Made by a program: the position numbers and the translations under genes. 6,351 nucleotides of DNA from Desulfobulbaceae bacterium (GTDB lineage Bacteria; Desulfobacterota; Desulfobulbia; Desulfobulbales; Desulfocapsaceae): the NCBI GenBank assembly GCA_030632405.1, contig DAOVUU010000155.1:1-6351 (forward strand), in the 5' to 3' direction. The notes under the pieces are model-generated. The model saw only the letters and a program-made list of their open reading frames with translations, did no database searches and had not been told where the DNA came from. Of the stretch, positions 1 through 6,351 are shown in pieces; within the stretch, counting starts at the first letter, position 1; each line of letters starts with the position of its first letter.

Positions 1-201
1 AGCACCCACTTGCATTGAGTGCCCGGAAATCGCCTCTCTGCGGCGGAAAAGCTGCACGATGATGGCGATATCGGCCACAGCGGCAAGTGTGAATGTGACA
101 TCTGTTTTCTGAATAAGCCGTTTCTTATGGGCGAGAAGAGCCCGCGCCAATCCCTGTCCTACAGTACCGAATCCGATTAGGCCAACACGTATTTCTTTCA
201 T
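1..201 (-). CDS. Homoserine dehydrogenase-like NAD(P)-binding protein, N-terminal fragment
   Basis: The frame opens with ATG at 201-199 and stays open for 67 codons to the left edge, so the gene is cut by the window. The protein begins MKEIRVGLIGFGTVGQGLAR, a first beta strand plus glycine-rich turn (GFGTVGQG, residues 10-17) of a Rossmann fold. A second strand ending in AVAD follows near residues 41-44. This is the usual N-terminal pattern of homoserine dehydrogenase, which reduces aspartate semialdehyde to homoserine for threonine and methionine synthesis. No catalytic residue lies within the fragment, so another oxidoreductase of the same fold is possible. There is no clear Shine-Dalgarno sequence before the ATG. 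An in-frame TTG seven codons upstream is a less likely start. The gene is divergent from adenylate kinase. Confidence 0.72.
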   Translation of the reverse strand, partial: MKEIRVGLIGFGTVGQGLARALLAHKKRLIQKTDVTFTLAAVADIAIIVQLFRRREAISGHSMQVGA

Positions 202-463
202 GATAATAGTATATTGTTTCAAGGTTGATTTTTTACAGTACCTGGTGGGGTCTTGCATATATCTGGCCAGCATGACTGCAAGTCGTGGAGATGATCTTGA
301 TTTATTTGTAATGGTTCAGAAAATAACCGCTTTATGGGTGAAAGTCAAAATCTATGAAGAGATATTTTTATGGCCCCTCTGTTTCTTTTAGGCTATAGTT
401 ACGGCCTCGGTATATTGCAGATAGAGTTGTTTTTAAGAACCGGTTTTTTAAAGGAGAAAAATT
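202..463. other. Divergent intergenic region between the homoserine dehydrogenase-like gene and adk
   Basis: I see no convincing gene here. An open frame at 200-391 (plus) has no family resemblance and no ribosome binding site, and I treat it as chance. The region should hold promoters for both flanking genes, but no textbook sigma-70 pair stands out. Possible -10 hexamers are TATAGT (394-399) and TATATT (411-416) on the plus strand, and TATACT (213-208) on the minus strand, each with a poor -35. A short dyad, AACCGGTT (438-445), is flanked by TTTAAG and TTTTAAA just upstream of the adk ribosome binding site and could be an operator. Nothing proves that it is. Confidence 0.4.
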
Positions 464-1144
464 ATGGGAAAAAACATCCTGGTTTTCGGACCAAATGGCA
501 GCGGCAAAGGTACTCAGGGTGCAATTCTTCAGAAAAAATATAACATTCCTCATATAGAGTCTGGTGCGATTTTCAGAGAGCATATCGGTGGTGGAACCGA
601 GCTTGGCAAAAAGGCAAAAGAGTTCATTGATAAGGGTGATCTGGTTCCAGATGATATCACCATCCCGATGATGATCTCCCGCCTGCAACAGGATGATTGC
701 AAGGATGGCTGGATTCTTGATGGTTTTCCGCGTTCAAAGGATCAGGCAGTTACCTTGGCGGAGACTCTTAAAAAGGAAGGACTGGCACTTGATTTTGTTA
801 TCGAGATTGTACTTGATCGCGAAGTAGCCAAAGAGCGTATTATGGGGCGTCGTCTCTGTGTTAATGATAATAACCATCCCAATCATATTGCTTTTGATGC
901 AATTAAACCGGTTGAAAAAGATGGCAAGATGGTGTGTCGTGTATGCGGAGGAGACCTGAACACCCGTGCAGATGATCAGGATGAGGGTGCGATTAACAAA
1001 CGTCATGGCATTTACTACGATGAAGTTGTCGGGACCATGGCTGCAGTCATATATTTCAAGGAAGCAGGAGGACCAAAAGTAATATCCGTTGATGGCTCTG
1101 TTTCCATAGGAGAGGTTACAAATGCCATCATGGGCGAACTTTAA
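464..1144 (+). CDS. adk: Adenylate kinase, metal-binding LID type of sulfate reducers
   Basis: This cytoplasmic enzyme catalyses ATP + AMP = 2 ADP and keeps the adenylate pool balanced. At 226 residues it is of the long bacterial type with a complete LID. Visible elements, in order, are the P-loop GPNGSGKGTQ (residues 9-18), the AMP-binding segment with SGAIFREHI (33-41) and KGDLVPDD (57-64), DGFPRS (86-91), GRR (128-130) at the LID entry, and R168-A-D-D-Q-D with R180 supplying the phosphate-binding arginines. The LID carries C132, H138, C158 and C161. As I recall it, the Desulfovibrio gigas enzyme binds Zn, Co or Fe through C129, H135, C151 and C154, with the same Cys-x5-His and Cys-x2-Cys spacings. 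The P-loop differs from the common GAPGAGKGT in having Pro-Asn at its second and third positions. The start is well supported by AAGGAG at 451-456, 7 bases before the ATG. The gene appears monocistronic and ends at a strong terminator. Confidence 0.95.
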   Translation: MGKNILVFGPNGSGKGTQGAILQKKYNIPHIESGAIFREHIGGGTELGKKAKEFIDKGDLVPDDITIPMMISRLQQDDCKDGWILDGFPRSKDQAVTLAETLKKEGLALDFVIEIVLDREVAKERIMGRRLCVNDNNHPNHIAFDAIKPVEKDGKMVCRVCGGDLNTRADDQDEGAINKRHGIYYDEVVGTMAAVIYFKEAGGPKVISVDGSVSIGEVTNAIMGEL

Positions 1145-1196
1145 TGCTTGCGCCATGAGACCTGAAATCATCTGATTTCCATTTCTTAATTTAAGT

Positions 1197-1232
1197 AAAG
1201 GGCCACCCCGAATTGTGGGCGGGCCCTTTTTT
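1197..1232 (+). terminator. Rho-independent terminator of adk
   Basis: AAAGGGCC (1197-1204) pairs perfectly with GGCCCTTT (1222-1229). A short inner CCC/GGG pairing is possible inside the loop, and the stem runs into a T tract (1227-1232). It lies about 50 bases after the adk stop codon and separates adk transcription from the cobA-hemD unit. Confidence 0.9.
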
Positions 1233-1249
1233 GCCTATAAGGTTCCCAT

Positions 1250-1378
1250 GATGGCGTCGTAAAAAGTCCGATCTACTGCGTTGTAGGTTTTTTACAGACA
1301 CTCGACATACCACATGTATAGTCGAGTACCTATAAAAAACACTACGCCTTGTATATCAAACTTTTTGACTTAGCCATC
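1250..1378. repeat. Long imperfect palindrome (MITE- or REP-like element)
   Basis: The two halves are imperfect reverse complements around a centre near 1313-1314. The ends are GATGGC (1250-1255) and GCCATC (1373-1378). Inside, the first arm has GTAAAAAGTCCGAT and the second arm, read in reverse, has GTCAAAAAGTTTGAT. Both arms then carry a TAC-rich GCGT segment and a run of T, and at the tip CTCGAC (1301-1306) faces GTCGAG (1321-1326). ATAC and GTAT extend the tip stem around a CACAT loop, with one bulged A. It has no coding capacity. The structure is typical of a non-autonomous mobile or REP-like element, and I recall similar TTTTTAC/GCGT palindromes scattered in deltaproteobacterial genomes. 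Only one copy lies in this window, so its repeat status is inferred. As RNA it would form a hairpin with a stem of about 55 bp. Confidence 0.75.
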
Positions 1379-1455
1379 TATGGCTTCCGATAAGCGTAGA
1401 CTTCGAGTGACCTTTTTATGAGATTACCTCCCATAGGTTACTGGGGAAAATATAA

Positions 1456-1485
1456 ATGAATCTGACTGAGTCAGTATCGTGTTAA
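1456..1485 (+). CDS. Possible 9-codon leader ORF before cobA-hemD
   Basis: ATG at 1456 opens a short frame encoding MNLTESVSC and stops at TAA 1483-1485. GGGGA at 1443-1447 lies 8 bases upstream and could serve as its ribosome binding site. The same bases can pair weakly with CCCA at 1430-1433. The stop overlaps the GTG (1479) and sits two bases before the ATG (1488) of the downstream gene, neither of which has its own Shine-Dalgarno sequence. That arrangement fits translational coupling by reinitiation. It could equally be chance, because a nine-codon frame is not significant by itself. Confidence 0.3.
   Translation: MNLTESVSC
1462..1474. promoter_or_regulatory. Perfect 13-bp dyad in the cobA-hemD leader
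   Basis: CTGACT and AGTCAG are exact reverse complements around a single central G, immediately upstream of the cobA-hemD start. The one-base spacer rules out a stable RNA hairpin of full length, so a DNA-binding protein site is the better reading. I do not recognise the regulator, and chance is possible. Confidence 0.3.
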
Positions 1486-1487
1486 TT

Positions 1488-3050
1488 ATGAAAGACAAGC
1501 CAAAAGTAGCTAGACCAGGAAAGGTGTATCTGGTGGGGGCGGGGCCCGGCGACCCTGGCCTGATTACTGTACGTGGAAGAAGTCTTTTAGAGCGGGCTGA
1601 TGTTGTCGTCTATGACTATCTCGCCAGTAAAAAATTATTAAAGCATCTCCCTGTCTCTGCAGAGCGTATATATGTGGGGAAAAAAGGTGGAGTCAAACAT
1701 ATACACACCCAGGATGAAATCAATCAGATGCTGGTTGATCATGCCGGTGCCGGTAAGATGATTGTCAGGCTTAAGGGTGGAGACCCCTTTATTTTCGGCC
1801 GTGGAGGTGAAGAGGTTGAGCGACTGCATCAGGCGGGGATTGCCTTTGAGGTTGTACCTGGGGTTACTTCTGCTACTGCGGCAGCAACATATGCGGGTAT
1901 TCCGATAACGCACAGGGACCATACTGCCACCGTTGCCTTTCTCACCGGCCATGAAGATCCGACTAAAGAAAATTCCAATATCGACTGGTCAAAACTGGCG
2001 ACGGGGGTGGGTACTCTCGTGGTGTATATGGGGATTAAAAATCTTCCATCGATTGTCGAGAACCTTATAAAACACGGACGAGATCCGAAAACACCGGTTG
2101 CCGTGGTTCGCTGGGCATCCACCCCTGAACAGCAATCTGTAGTCGGTACACTTGAGACAATTGCCGAGATAGTTGTGGACAGCGGTATCAAACCTCCATC
2201 TCTTATCATTGTGGGTGAAGTGGTAACCCTCAGGGATACTATTGACTGGTTTGAAAAAAGAGCCCTCTTTGGTAAAAAAATCGTTGTTACCAGGACCCGG
2301 GATCAGGCAAGTGAACTGGTTGCCGGTCTCGAGGAATCCGGCGCTGATTGTATTGAGTACTCAACTATTAATATTAAACCTGTTGACTCCTATAAGGCAT
2401 TAGATGACGAGCTTGAAAGGCTGGACGAATACCACTGGATTCTGTTTACCTCTCTCAACGGGGTAAAATATTTTTTTGAACATCTCTATGCCAAAGGTAT
2501 GGACACCAGGGATATGAAAGGGCCTGATATTGCAGCAGTTGGTAAGAGCACAGCAGAGCTTCTTCTGAAGTATGGTATAAATGCGGATCTCATTCCAAGT
2601 ACCTTTACAGGAGAGGGACTGGCGGAAAGTCTGCTTGATCAGGGCGTTGAAGGAAGAAATATTCTTATTCCGAGAGCTCTTAAAGCCCGTGAAATACTCC
2701 CGGAGACCTTAAGAGGTGCAGGAGCACAGGTAACTGTAATACCTGTTTACCAGAATTGTCCGGAGGAGGAACCCCCAAACAGCCTGCGCAAAGATTTTGA
2801 AGATGGCAGAATTGATATGATTACCTTTACGAGTTCGTCCACAGTGAGAAATTTTATCAGGATGATTAATGCAGAAAACCAAGAAGAACTGGGACGTCTT
2901 CTAGACGGGGTAGATATTGCTGCCATTGGTCCCATAACTGCGAAAACGGTGACAGATAATGGCTTGCAGGTAGCCGTTCAGCCTGAGGAATATACGATCT
3001 CGGAGATGATCTGGTCTATTGTACAGTACTATAGCAGTGGAAAAAAATAA
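1488..3050 (+). CDS. cobA-hemD: Fused uroporphyrinogen-III C-methyltransferase / uroporphyrinogen-III synthase (CobA-HemD)
   Basis: This bifunctional cytoplasmic enzyme has 520 residues counted from the ATG. Residues 13-255 are the SAM-dependent methyltransferase (CobA/SUMT), which makes precorrin-2 from uroporphyrinogen III. Its motifs are YLVGAGPGDPGLIT (14-27), VVYDYL (40-45), VRLKGGDPFIFGRGGEE (93-109, the SAM-binding loop), PGVTSATAAATYAGIPITHR (124-143) and VVRWASTPEQ (206-215). Residues 261-520 are HemD, which closes hydroxymethylbilane to uroporphyrinogen III. It starts at GKKIVVTRTRDQ and shows LFTSLNGV, AVGKSTAELL, LIPRA and TFTSSSTVRNF, typical of its two-lobed fold. Such fusions are known in sulfate reducers, where precorrin-2 feeds siroheme, cobalamin and the siroheme-dependent heme route. 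The start is uncertain: GTG at 1479 adds three residues, and neither start has a clear ribosome binding site. An in-frame TGA at 1467 excludes anything further upstream. The next gene begins 11 bp after the stop. Confidence 0.95.
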   Translation: MKDKPKVARPGKVYLVGAGPGDPGLITVRGRSLLERADVVVYDYLASKKLLKHLPVSAERIYVGKKGGVKHIHTQDEINQMLVDHAGAGKMIVRLKGGDPFIFGRGGEEVERLHQAGIAFEVVPGVTSATAAATYAGIPITHRDHTATVAFLTGHEDPTKENSNIDWSKLATGVGTLVVYMGIKNLPSIVENLIKHGRDPKTPVAVVRWASTPEQQSVVGTLETIAEIVVDSGIKPPSLIIVGEVVTLRDTIDWFEKRALFGKKIVVTRTRDQASELVAGLEESGADCIEYSTINIKPVDSYKALDDELERLDEYHWILFTSLNGVKYFFEHLYAKGMDTRDMKGPDIAAVGKSTAELLLKYGINADLIPSTFTGEGLAESLLDQGVEGRNILIPRALKAREILPETLRGAGAQVTVIPVYQNCPEEEPPNSLRKDFEDGRIDMITFTSSSTVRNFIRMINAENQEELGRLLDGVDIAAIGPITAKTVTDNGLQVAVQPEEYTISEMIWSIVQYYSSGKK

Positions 3051-3061
3051 CCAGGGAAACC

Positions 3062-3475
3062 ATGGATGCGGGGCAGTCGTCAGGAGTATATGCTTTGTTT
3101 CGTGATAGTGAAGGACAGAGTGATGTAATCACCCCGGTTGGGCAGCAGGAGAATGAGGAAAAAATCCGGTCAGACGAGGCTCTGTTTTGTAGATCGTGTT
3201 TGAATCAAATTACCCGAAGAGAAGAAGCAATACGTATAAACGGTTCTCATGCTCATACCTTTTTTAATCCGGAAGGTATCGTTTTTGAACTTGGCTGTTT
3301 CCGTGAGGCCCCCGGCTGTCTGTCTATGGGAGAGGCAACCTCCGACTTTACCTGGTTTGCCGGCTCTGTCTGGAGGTTTGTTCTGTGCCGTAATTGCGGG
3401 GTCCATCTCGGTTGGTTTTATGAGATGAAAGAATCCGGGTTTTATGGACTGATATTTTCCCGTTTACGGGAGTAA
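3062..3475 (+). CDS. CULT-domain protein (bacterial cereblon-like)
   Basis: The product is 137 residues: a hydrophilic N-terminal tail (1-40) with no signal peptide, then a CULT domain (about 41-136), the beta-tent fold of the cereblon thalidomide-binding domain. Zinc ligands are C43-x2-C46 and C109-x2-C112. The aromatic cage is W98, W104, W118 and Y120; human cereblon has W380, W386, W400 and F402, with identical spacings. N69-P70 falls at human N351-P352. Blocks such as HTFFNPEGIVF, FTWFAG and HLGWFYE closely match my memory of the Magnetospirillum homologue MsCI4, which binds thalidomide and uridine. Human cereblon recognises C-terminal cyclic imides on proteins, but it does so within a ubiquitin ligase that bacteria lack. 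No bacterial role is established to my knowledge. AGGGA (3053-3057) precedes the ATG by 4 bases. The 11-bp gap suggests co-transcription with cobA-hemD. Family assignment is firm, function is not. Confidence 0.9.
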   Translation: MDAGQSSGVYALFRDSEGQSDVITPVGQQENEEKIRSDEALFCRSCLNQITRREEAIRINGSHAHTFFNPEGIVFELGCFREAPGCLSMGEATSDFTWFAGSVWRFVLCRNCGVHLGWFYEMKESGFYGLIFSRLRE

Positions 3476-3480
3476 TTTTC
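3458..3480 (+). terminator. Weak candidate terminator overlapping the end of the CULT gene
   Basis: TCCCG (3458-3462) and CGGGA (3467-3471) form a 5-bp stem with a TTTA loop spanning the last sense codons. An interrupted T-rich stretch follows (AATTTTC, then TTCTTTTC). The stem is short and the T tract broken, so efficiency is doubtful. On the opposite strand no T run follows, so it would not serve the convergent SNF2 gene. Confidence 0.3.
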
Positions 3481-3496
3481 GCTTCTTTTCTTTACA

Positions 3497-6351
3497 TTAA
3501 CCGGCCTTGATTAAATCAAGAAGGTCATCGGTTTTCATTCTGGCACTGACATCACTGCCTTCCAGTAGATTGCTGGCCAGAGCGCGTTTTTCCTGATGCA
3601 GTCGCACAATTTTTTCTTCAATGGAATTCTTGCATACCAGCCTGTAAATGGTGACAGGGCGTGTCTGGCCAATTCGATGTGCCCGGTCTGAGGCCTGGTC
3701 CTCTACTGCGGGATTCCACCATGGATCCATATGGATGACATAATCAGCAGCCGTAAGATTAAGGCCCAGTCCACCCGCTTTTAAACTGATGAGGAAGAGG
3801 TCACCCTGGCCGGACTGAAAGGCATCTACCCGTTCTTTTCGTTTTTTTGAGCTGGTTCCACCATCGAGATATTGGTAGTGGATGCCCTGTTTATCAAGAT
3901 GTTCCCGGATGATGCGCAGGTGGCCAATAAATTGACTGAAAACCAGTGCCTTATGTCTGCCCCCTATAAGTTCTTCAATAAGTTCGGCAAATACTTTCAG
4001 TTTTGAGCTCTCGATGCTGGTGTTGTGATCGATCAGGCGCGGGTTGCAGCAAGCCTGGCGCAGTCGCATAATCTCTGTCAGGATCTGTAAATGTCTGCCT
4101 TTTTTATCCTTGCTGCCTTCCAGTTTGTCAATTGCATTCTGACGTAGAGCCTCATAAAAATGAGCTTCATCCTGACTCATTGCTACATCCAGAGTTACCT
4201 CTGTACGGGATGGCAGTTCTTCCAATACCTGTGATTTTATTCTTCTCAGAATGAAGGGTCGAATCAGTTTTTTAAGTTTCTTCCTGGCATCCCTGTCTTG
4301 ATATCGCTCAATGGGGATGGCAAAACGTTCATTGAAACTGTTCAAGCTGCCCAACAGGCCGGGGTTGATAAACTGAAACAGGTTCCAGAGTTCACCCAGA
4401 TGATTTTCGATTGGTGTTCCTGTAGTGATTAGTTTGAATTTGGCCTGCAGGGACATGGCAGCCTGAGAACGTTTGGTGGCCGCATTTTTAATTGCCTGGG
4501 CTTCATCAAGAATGACTACCTGCCACTCCACCGAAGAGAGGATCTCACTTTCCTGCTGAAGAAGAGTATATGTCGTTATCAGCAGGTCAAATTTGCCAAG
4601 ATCTTGAATAGTTTTCTTTCTGTCTTTTCCTGTAAAGAATTTTATATTGATGGTTGGGGTAAACCGTGATATTTCCGACTGCCAGTTTGTAGAGACCGAG
4701 GTAGGGGCAACAACCAGAGACGGGCCGTCTGCTGCAAGTTTGAGGACAACTGCTAAAGATTGTACCGTCTTACCGAGTCCCATATCGTCTGCCAGACAAC
4801 CACCGATTCCCCAGTGGGCAAGACGGGCCAGCCAGTGATATCCTTCCTTCTGATAATCCCTGAGCTCAGCCTGCAGAGTAGAGGGTATTGCCGGGGCGAA
4901 ATTCTGTGAATCACGAATCTTTGCAGTTTGTTTCTTCCAACCTGTATCGGCGTCTGTCTGTGTCTGATCGGTGAGTTTTTCCAGTACCATTGCGGCAAGA
5001 GGATGGATAAGGAGCTCATCACTGTCATCATCCCGGTATCCGTCTGAAAAAATATTCATATCTTCCAGACGTTTTCTGAATTCTTGAGTGAGTGCAATAA
5101 ATTGGCCCGGGGCTATTTCAACAAATCTACTCGGGGCATTTTTTATTTTAGCCAGTAAATCTTTGAGCTCAATGACCTGGCCCTGGTCAAGTGCGAGGTG
5201 TCCACTCATTGCAAACCAGTTCTGCCGGTTAGTTCGTATTTTCAGGTTCAGGTTTTCAAGAGACGCTTTCTGGGTGATGGTAAGTTTCTCACCCTCCGGC
5301 CATTCAATCCTTACCTTGTCCCTGATTGCCTGCAGTTCAGTCAATGCCTGGAGGCAGTCGTCAGGGTCCTGCAGATGCCATTCCCGGTCGTTTTCCTGTT
5401 CCATATCGATTGCCAGATCGAGAATAGGGCAGAGTTCTTCAACATCACGGGCATTCTCCTCTTCGAGTGCCAGGTTTCTTTTAGTCTGAAATCTTTTCCC
5501 TTTAACCTCGGCCATGATGTTTTCCACTCCCTGCCCGGGTTTGAGGTAATGCCCTCCGTCGATGAAAGGTTTGACAAACATCTCCAGCCGAAAACCGGTA
5601 CCGTACGGAATGAGATGTATATATGTGGTTGAATCGGAGTCGGCAAAGGTGATATCGCCGGGTCGGTTACTGACATTATCCGCTGCAATTGCTGAGTGTA
5701 CTGTCATAAAAGAGGAAATATTGCCAATAGCGGTCAGTACCTGTTCACTGGCCGACAGAGGCACTGTCATGCCATCTTTTCCTGTTATTTGGGCAATACG
5801 GCGATGATTATCGTTAATTGGGATGATTTTTACCCGGGTTGGTGTCTCCCTGTAATGGCAGATGTTGCTGCTGGAAACAGGTTGAGCAAATCGGATATGG
5901 AGAAAATCACCTCGTTCCTCCACAAGTAATTCGGGTTCACCGGTGACAAACTCAACCGGGATGGCATCCGATTCTGAGAGAAAAAGCAGAGGGTGGCTTA
6001 TCATTGCAACCAGGGCCTTATCCATGTTGAAATGATAGGTTGCACTCTGGGTTTCAACATTGTGGACCCTTCTGATCGCAGCACAGATTTTTCGATCCTG
6101 GGGGGTTAAATAGGTGAGTTGATTTGTCTGATAGAGTCTTGACAAGGAAATTGGCCTGCCCTTGCTCCATTTTTTATTTGGCGCAAGCTTTTGTTCCCTG
6201 GGGTTGATGTTTATTTTGCTCCCCTCAAACGCGACAATCCAGACCAACCGGATAGATTGCCGAGGTGTTTCCTCATCTTGCGAGGTGGCGTAGATCAGTG
6301 CCTGAAGGCTTCGTTTCCATGGTTCTTCCGGTTCCAGTATTGACAGGAGCG
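3497..6351 (-). CDS. Bacterial SNF2-family DEAD/DEAH-like ATPase, C-terminal part
   Basis: This is a DNA-translocating superfamily 2 ATPase of the Swi2/Snf2 group, cut by the right edge. The frame stays open to position 6351, with protein-like sequence (EPEEPWKRSLQALIY) before the first TTG at 6247, so the true start lies outside. Counting from 6247, residues of about 343-395 (WFAMSG...PGQFIALT) resemble the SNF2-associated region found before the motor in bacterial members. The motor follows: ADDMGLGKT (Walker A, about 486-496), VVAPTSVSTNW, ITTYTLL, ILDEAQAIKN (Walker B, near 580), TTGTPIENHLGELWNLF (near 612), FILRR, then the second lobe with LVFSQF (near 770), LKAGGLGLNLTAA and DRAHRIGQT (arginine finger region, near 855). 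All motor motifs are intact. Full-length relatives are often 1,000-1,400 residues, some with an N-terminal SWIM zinc finger that could not be seen here. The role in bacteria is mostly unknown, with chromatin, transcription or repair suggested. It converges on the CULT gene with 21 bp between stops. Confidence 0.93.
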   Translation of the reverse strand, partial: LLSILEPEEPWKRSLQALIYATSQDEETPRQSIRLVWIVAFEGSKININPREQKLAPNKKWSKGRPISLSRLYQTNQLTYLTPQDRKICAAIRRVHNVETQSATYHFNMDKALVAMISHPLLFLSESDAIPVEFVTGEPELLVEERGDFLHIRFAQPVSSSNICHYRETPTRVKIIPINDNHRRIAQITGKDGMTVPLSASEQVLTAIGNISSFMTVHSAIAADNVSNRPGDITFADSDSTTYIHLIPYGTGFRLEMFVKPFIDGGHYLKPGQGVENIMAEVKGKRFQTKRNLALEEENARDVEELCPILDLAIDMEQENDREWHLQDPDDCLQALTELQAIRDKVRIEWPEGEKLTITQKASLENLNLKIRTNRQNWFAMSGHLALDQGQVIELKDLLAKIKNAPSRFVEIAPGQFIALTQEFRKRLEDMNIFSDGYRDDDSDELLIHPLAAMVLEKLTDQTQTDADTGWKKQTAKIRDSQNFAPAIPSTLQAELRDYQKEGYHWLARLAHWGIGGCLADDMGLGKTVQSLAVVLKLAADGPSLVVAPTSVSTNWQSEISRFTPTINIKFFTGKDRKKTIQDLGKFDLLITTYTLLQQESEILSSVEWQVVILDEAQAIKNAATKRSQAAMSLQAKFKLITTGTPIENHLGELWNLFQFINPGLLGSLNSFNERFAIPIERYQDRDARKKLKKLIRPFILRRIKSQVLEELPSRTEVTLDVAMSQDEAHFYEALRQNAIDKLEGSKDKKGRHLQILTEIMRLRQACCNPRLIDHNTSIESSKLKVFAELIEELIGGRHKALVFSQFIGHLRIIREHLDKQGIHYQYLDGGTSSKKRKERVDAFQSGQGDLFLISLKAGGLGLNLTAADYVIHMDPWWNPAVEDQASDRAHRIGQTRPVTIYRLVCKNSIEEKIVRLHQEKRALASNLLEGSDVSARMKTDDLLDLIKAG

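Noticed and set aside
200..391. Plus-strand 63-codon open frame in the divergent intergenic region
   Set aside because: It has no ribosome binding site, no recognisable family or motif, and lies over the promoter region of two divergent genes. It is best explained as chance.
734..1171. Minus-strand open frame opposite adk
   Set aside because: It is antisense to a clearly conserved adenylate kinase and shows no family features.
1379..1478. Cobalamin riboswitch upstream of cobA-hemD
   Set aside because: I could not find the conserved B12-box sequence or a matching multi-stem layout. The space after the palindrome, about 100 bases, is also too short for the full element.
3062..3475. CULT protein as a methionine sulfoxide reductase B or Yippee protein
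   Set aside because: These share the beta-tent fold and CxxC pairs, but the three-Trp cage with cereblon spacing and the N-P-x-G block identify CULT. I saw no MsrB catalytic Cys motif.
3503..3522. CTTGATT/AATCAAG inverted repeat at the end of the SNF2 gene as a terminator
   Set aside because: It lies within the last codons of the gene with almost no loop and no T run after it in the direction of transcription.
5088..5929. Several overlapping plus-strand open frames (5088-5489, 5198-5632, 5562-5807, 5696-5929)
   Set aside because: They lie antisense to the continuous SNF2 frame, overlap one another and show no motifs. They are shadows of the coding strand.
3497..6351. SNF2 ATPase as part of an antiphage system such as DISARM
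   Set aside because: No methyltransferase, nuclease, phospholipase or other defence partner is visible, and the neighbours are housekeeping genes. The domain pattern fits the common chromosomal bacterial SNF2 proteins.

Overview
The window looks like chromosomal DNA of a mesophilic, sulfate-reducing or related Desulfobacterota bacterium, probably close to Desulfobulbales. Three things point there. The adenylate kinase has the Cys/His/Cys/Cys metal site described for Desulfovibrio gigas. The siroheme/cobalamin/heme precursor enzyme is a CobA-HemD fusion of the kind found in sulfate reducers. A long imperfect palindrome between genes resembles elements I associate with deltaproteobacterial genomes. 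The assignment is an inference from gene content, not from a marker such as rRNA.

Layout from left to right. Positions 1-201 (minus) hold the N-terminus of a homoserine dehydrogenase-like protein that runs off the left edge. Positions 202-463 are a divergent intergenic region. Positions 464-1144 (plus) encode adenylate kinase, followed by a strong intrinsic terminator near 1197-1232. Next come a 129-bp imperfect palindrome (1250-1378) and a short leader with a possible 9-codon ORF and a dyad. Positions 1488-3050 (plus) encode the CobA-HemD fusion, and 11 bp later a 137-residue CULT-domain (cereblon-like) protein occupies 3062-3475. The remainder, from 3497 to the right edge (minus), is the C-terminal 950 or so residues of a large bacterial SNF2-family ATPase, convergent with the CULT gene.

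The most striking item is the CULT protein. It keeps both zinc CxxC pairs and the aromatic cage that binds thalidomide-type cyclic imides in human cereblon, with the same spacing as the human protein. No cellular role is established for bacterial CULT proteins, to my knowledge. Here the gene appears to be co-transcribed with a tetrapyrrole biosynthesis enzyme. CobA-HemD would turn hydroxymethylbilane into uroporphyrinogen III and then precorrin-2, the branch point to siroheme, cobalamin and the siroheme-dependent heme route. Whether the CULT protein acts in that pathway or only shares its transcript cannot be told from the sequence.
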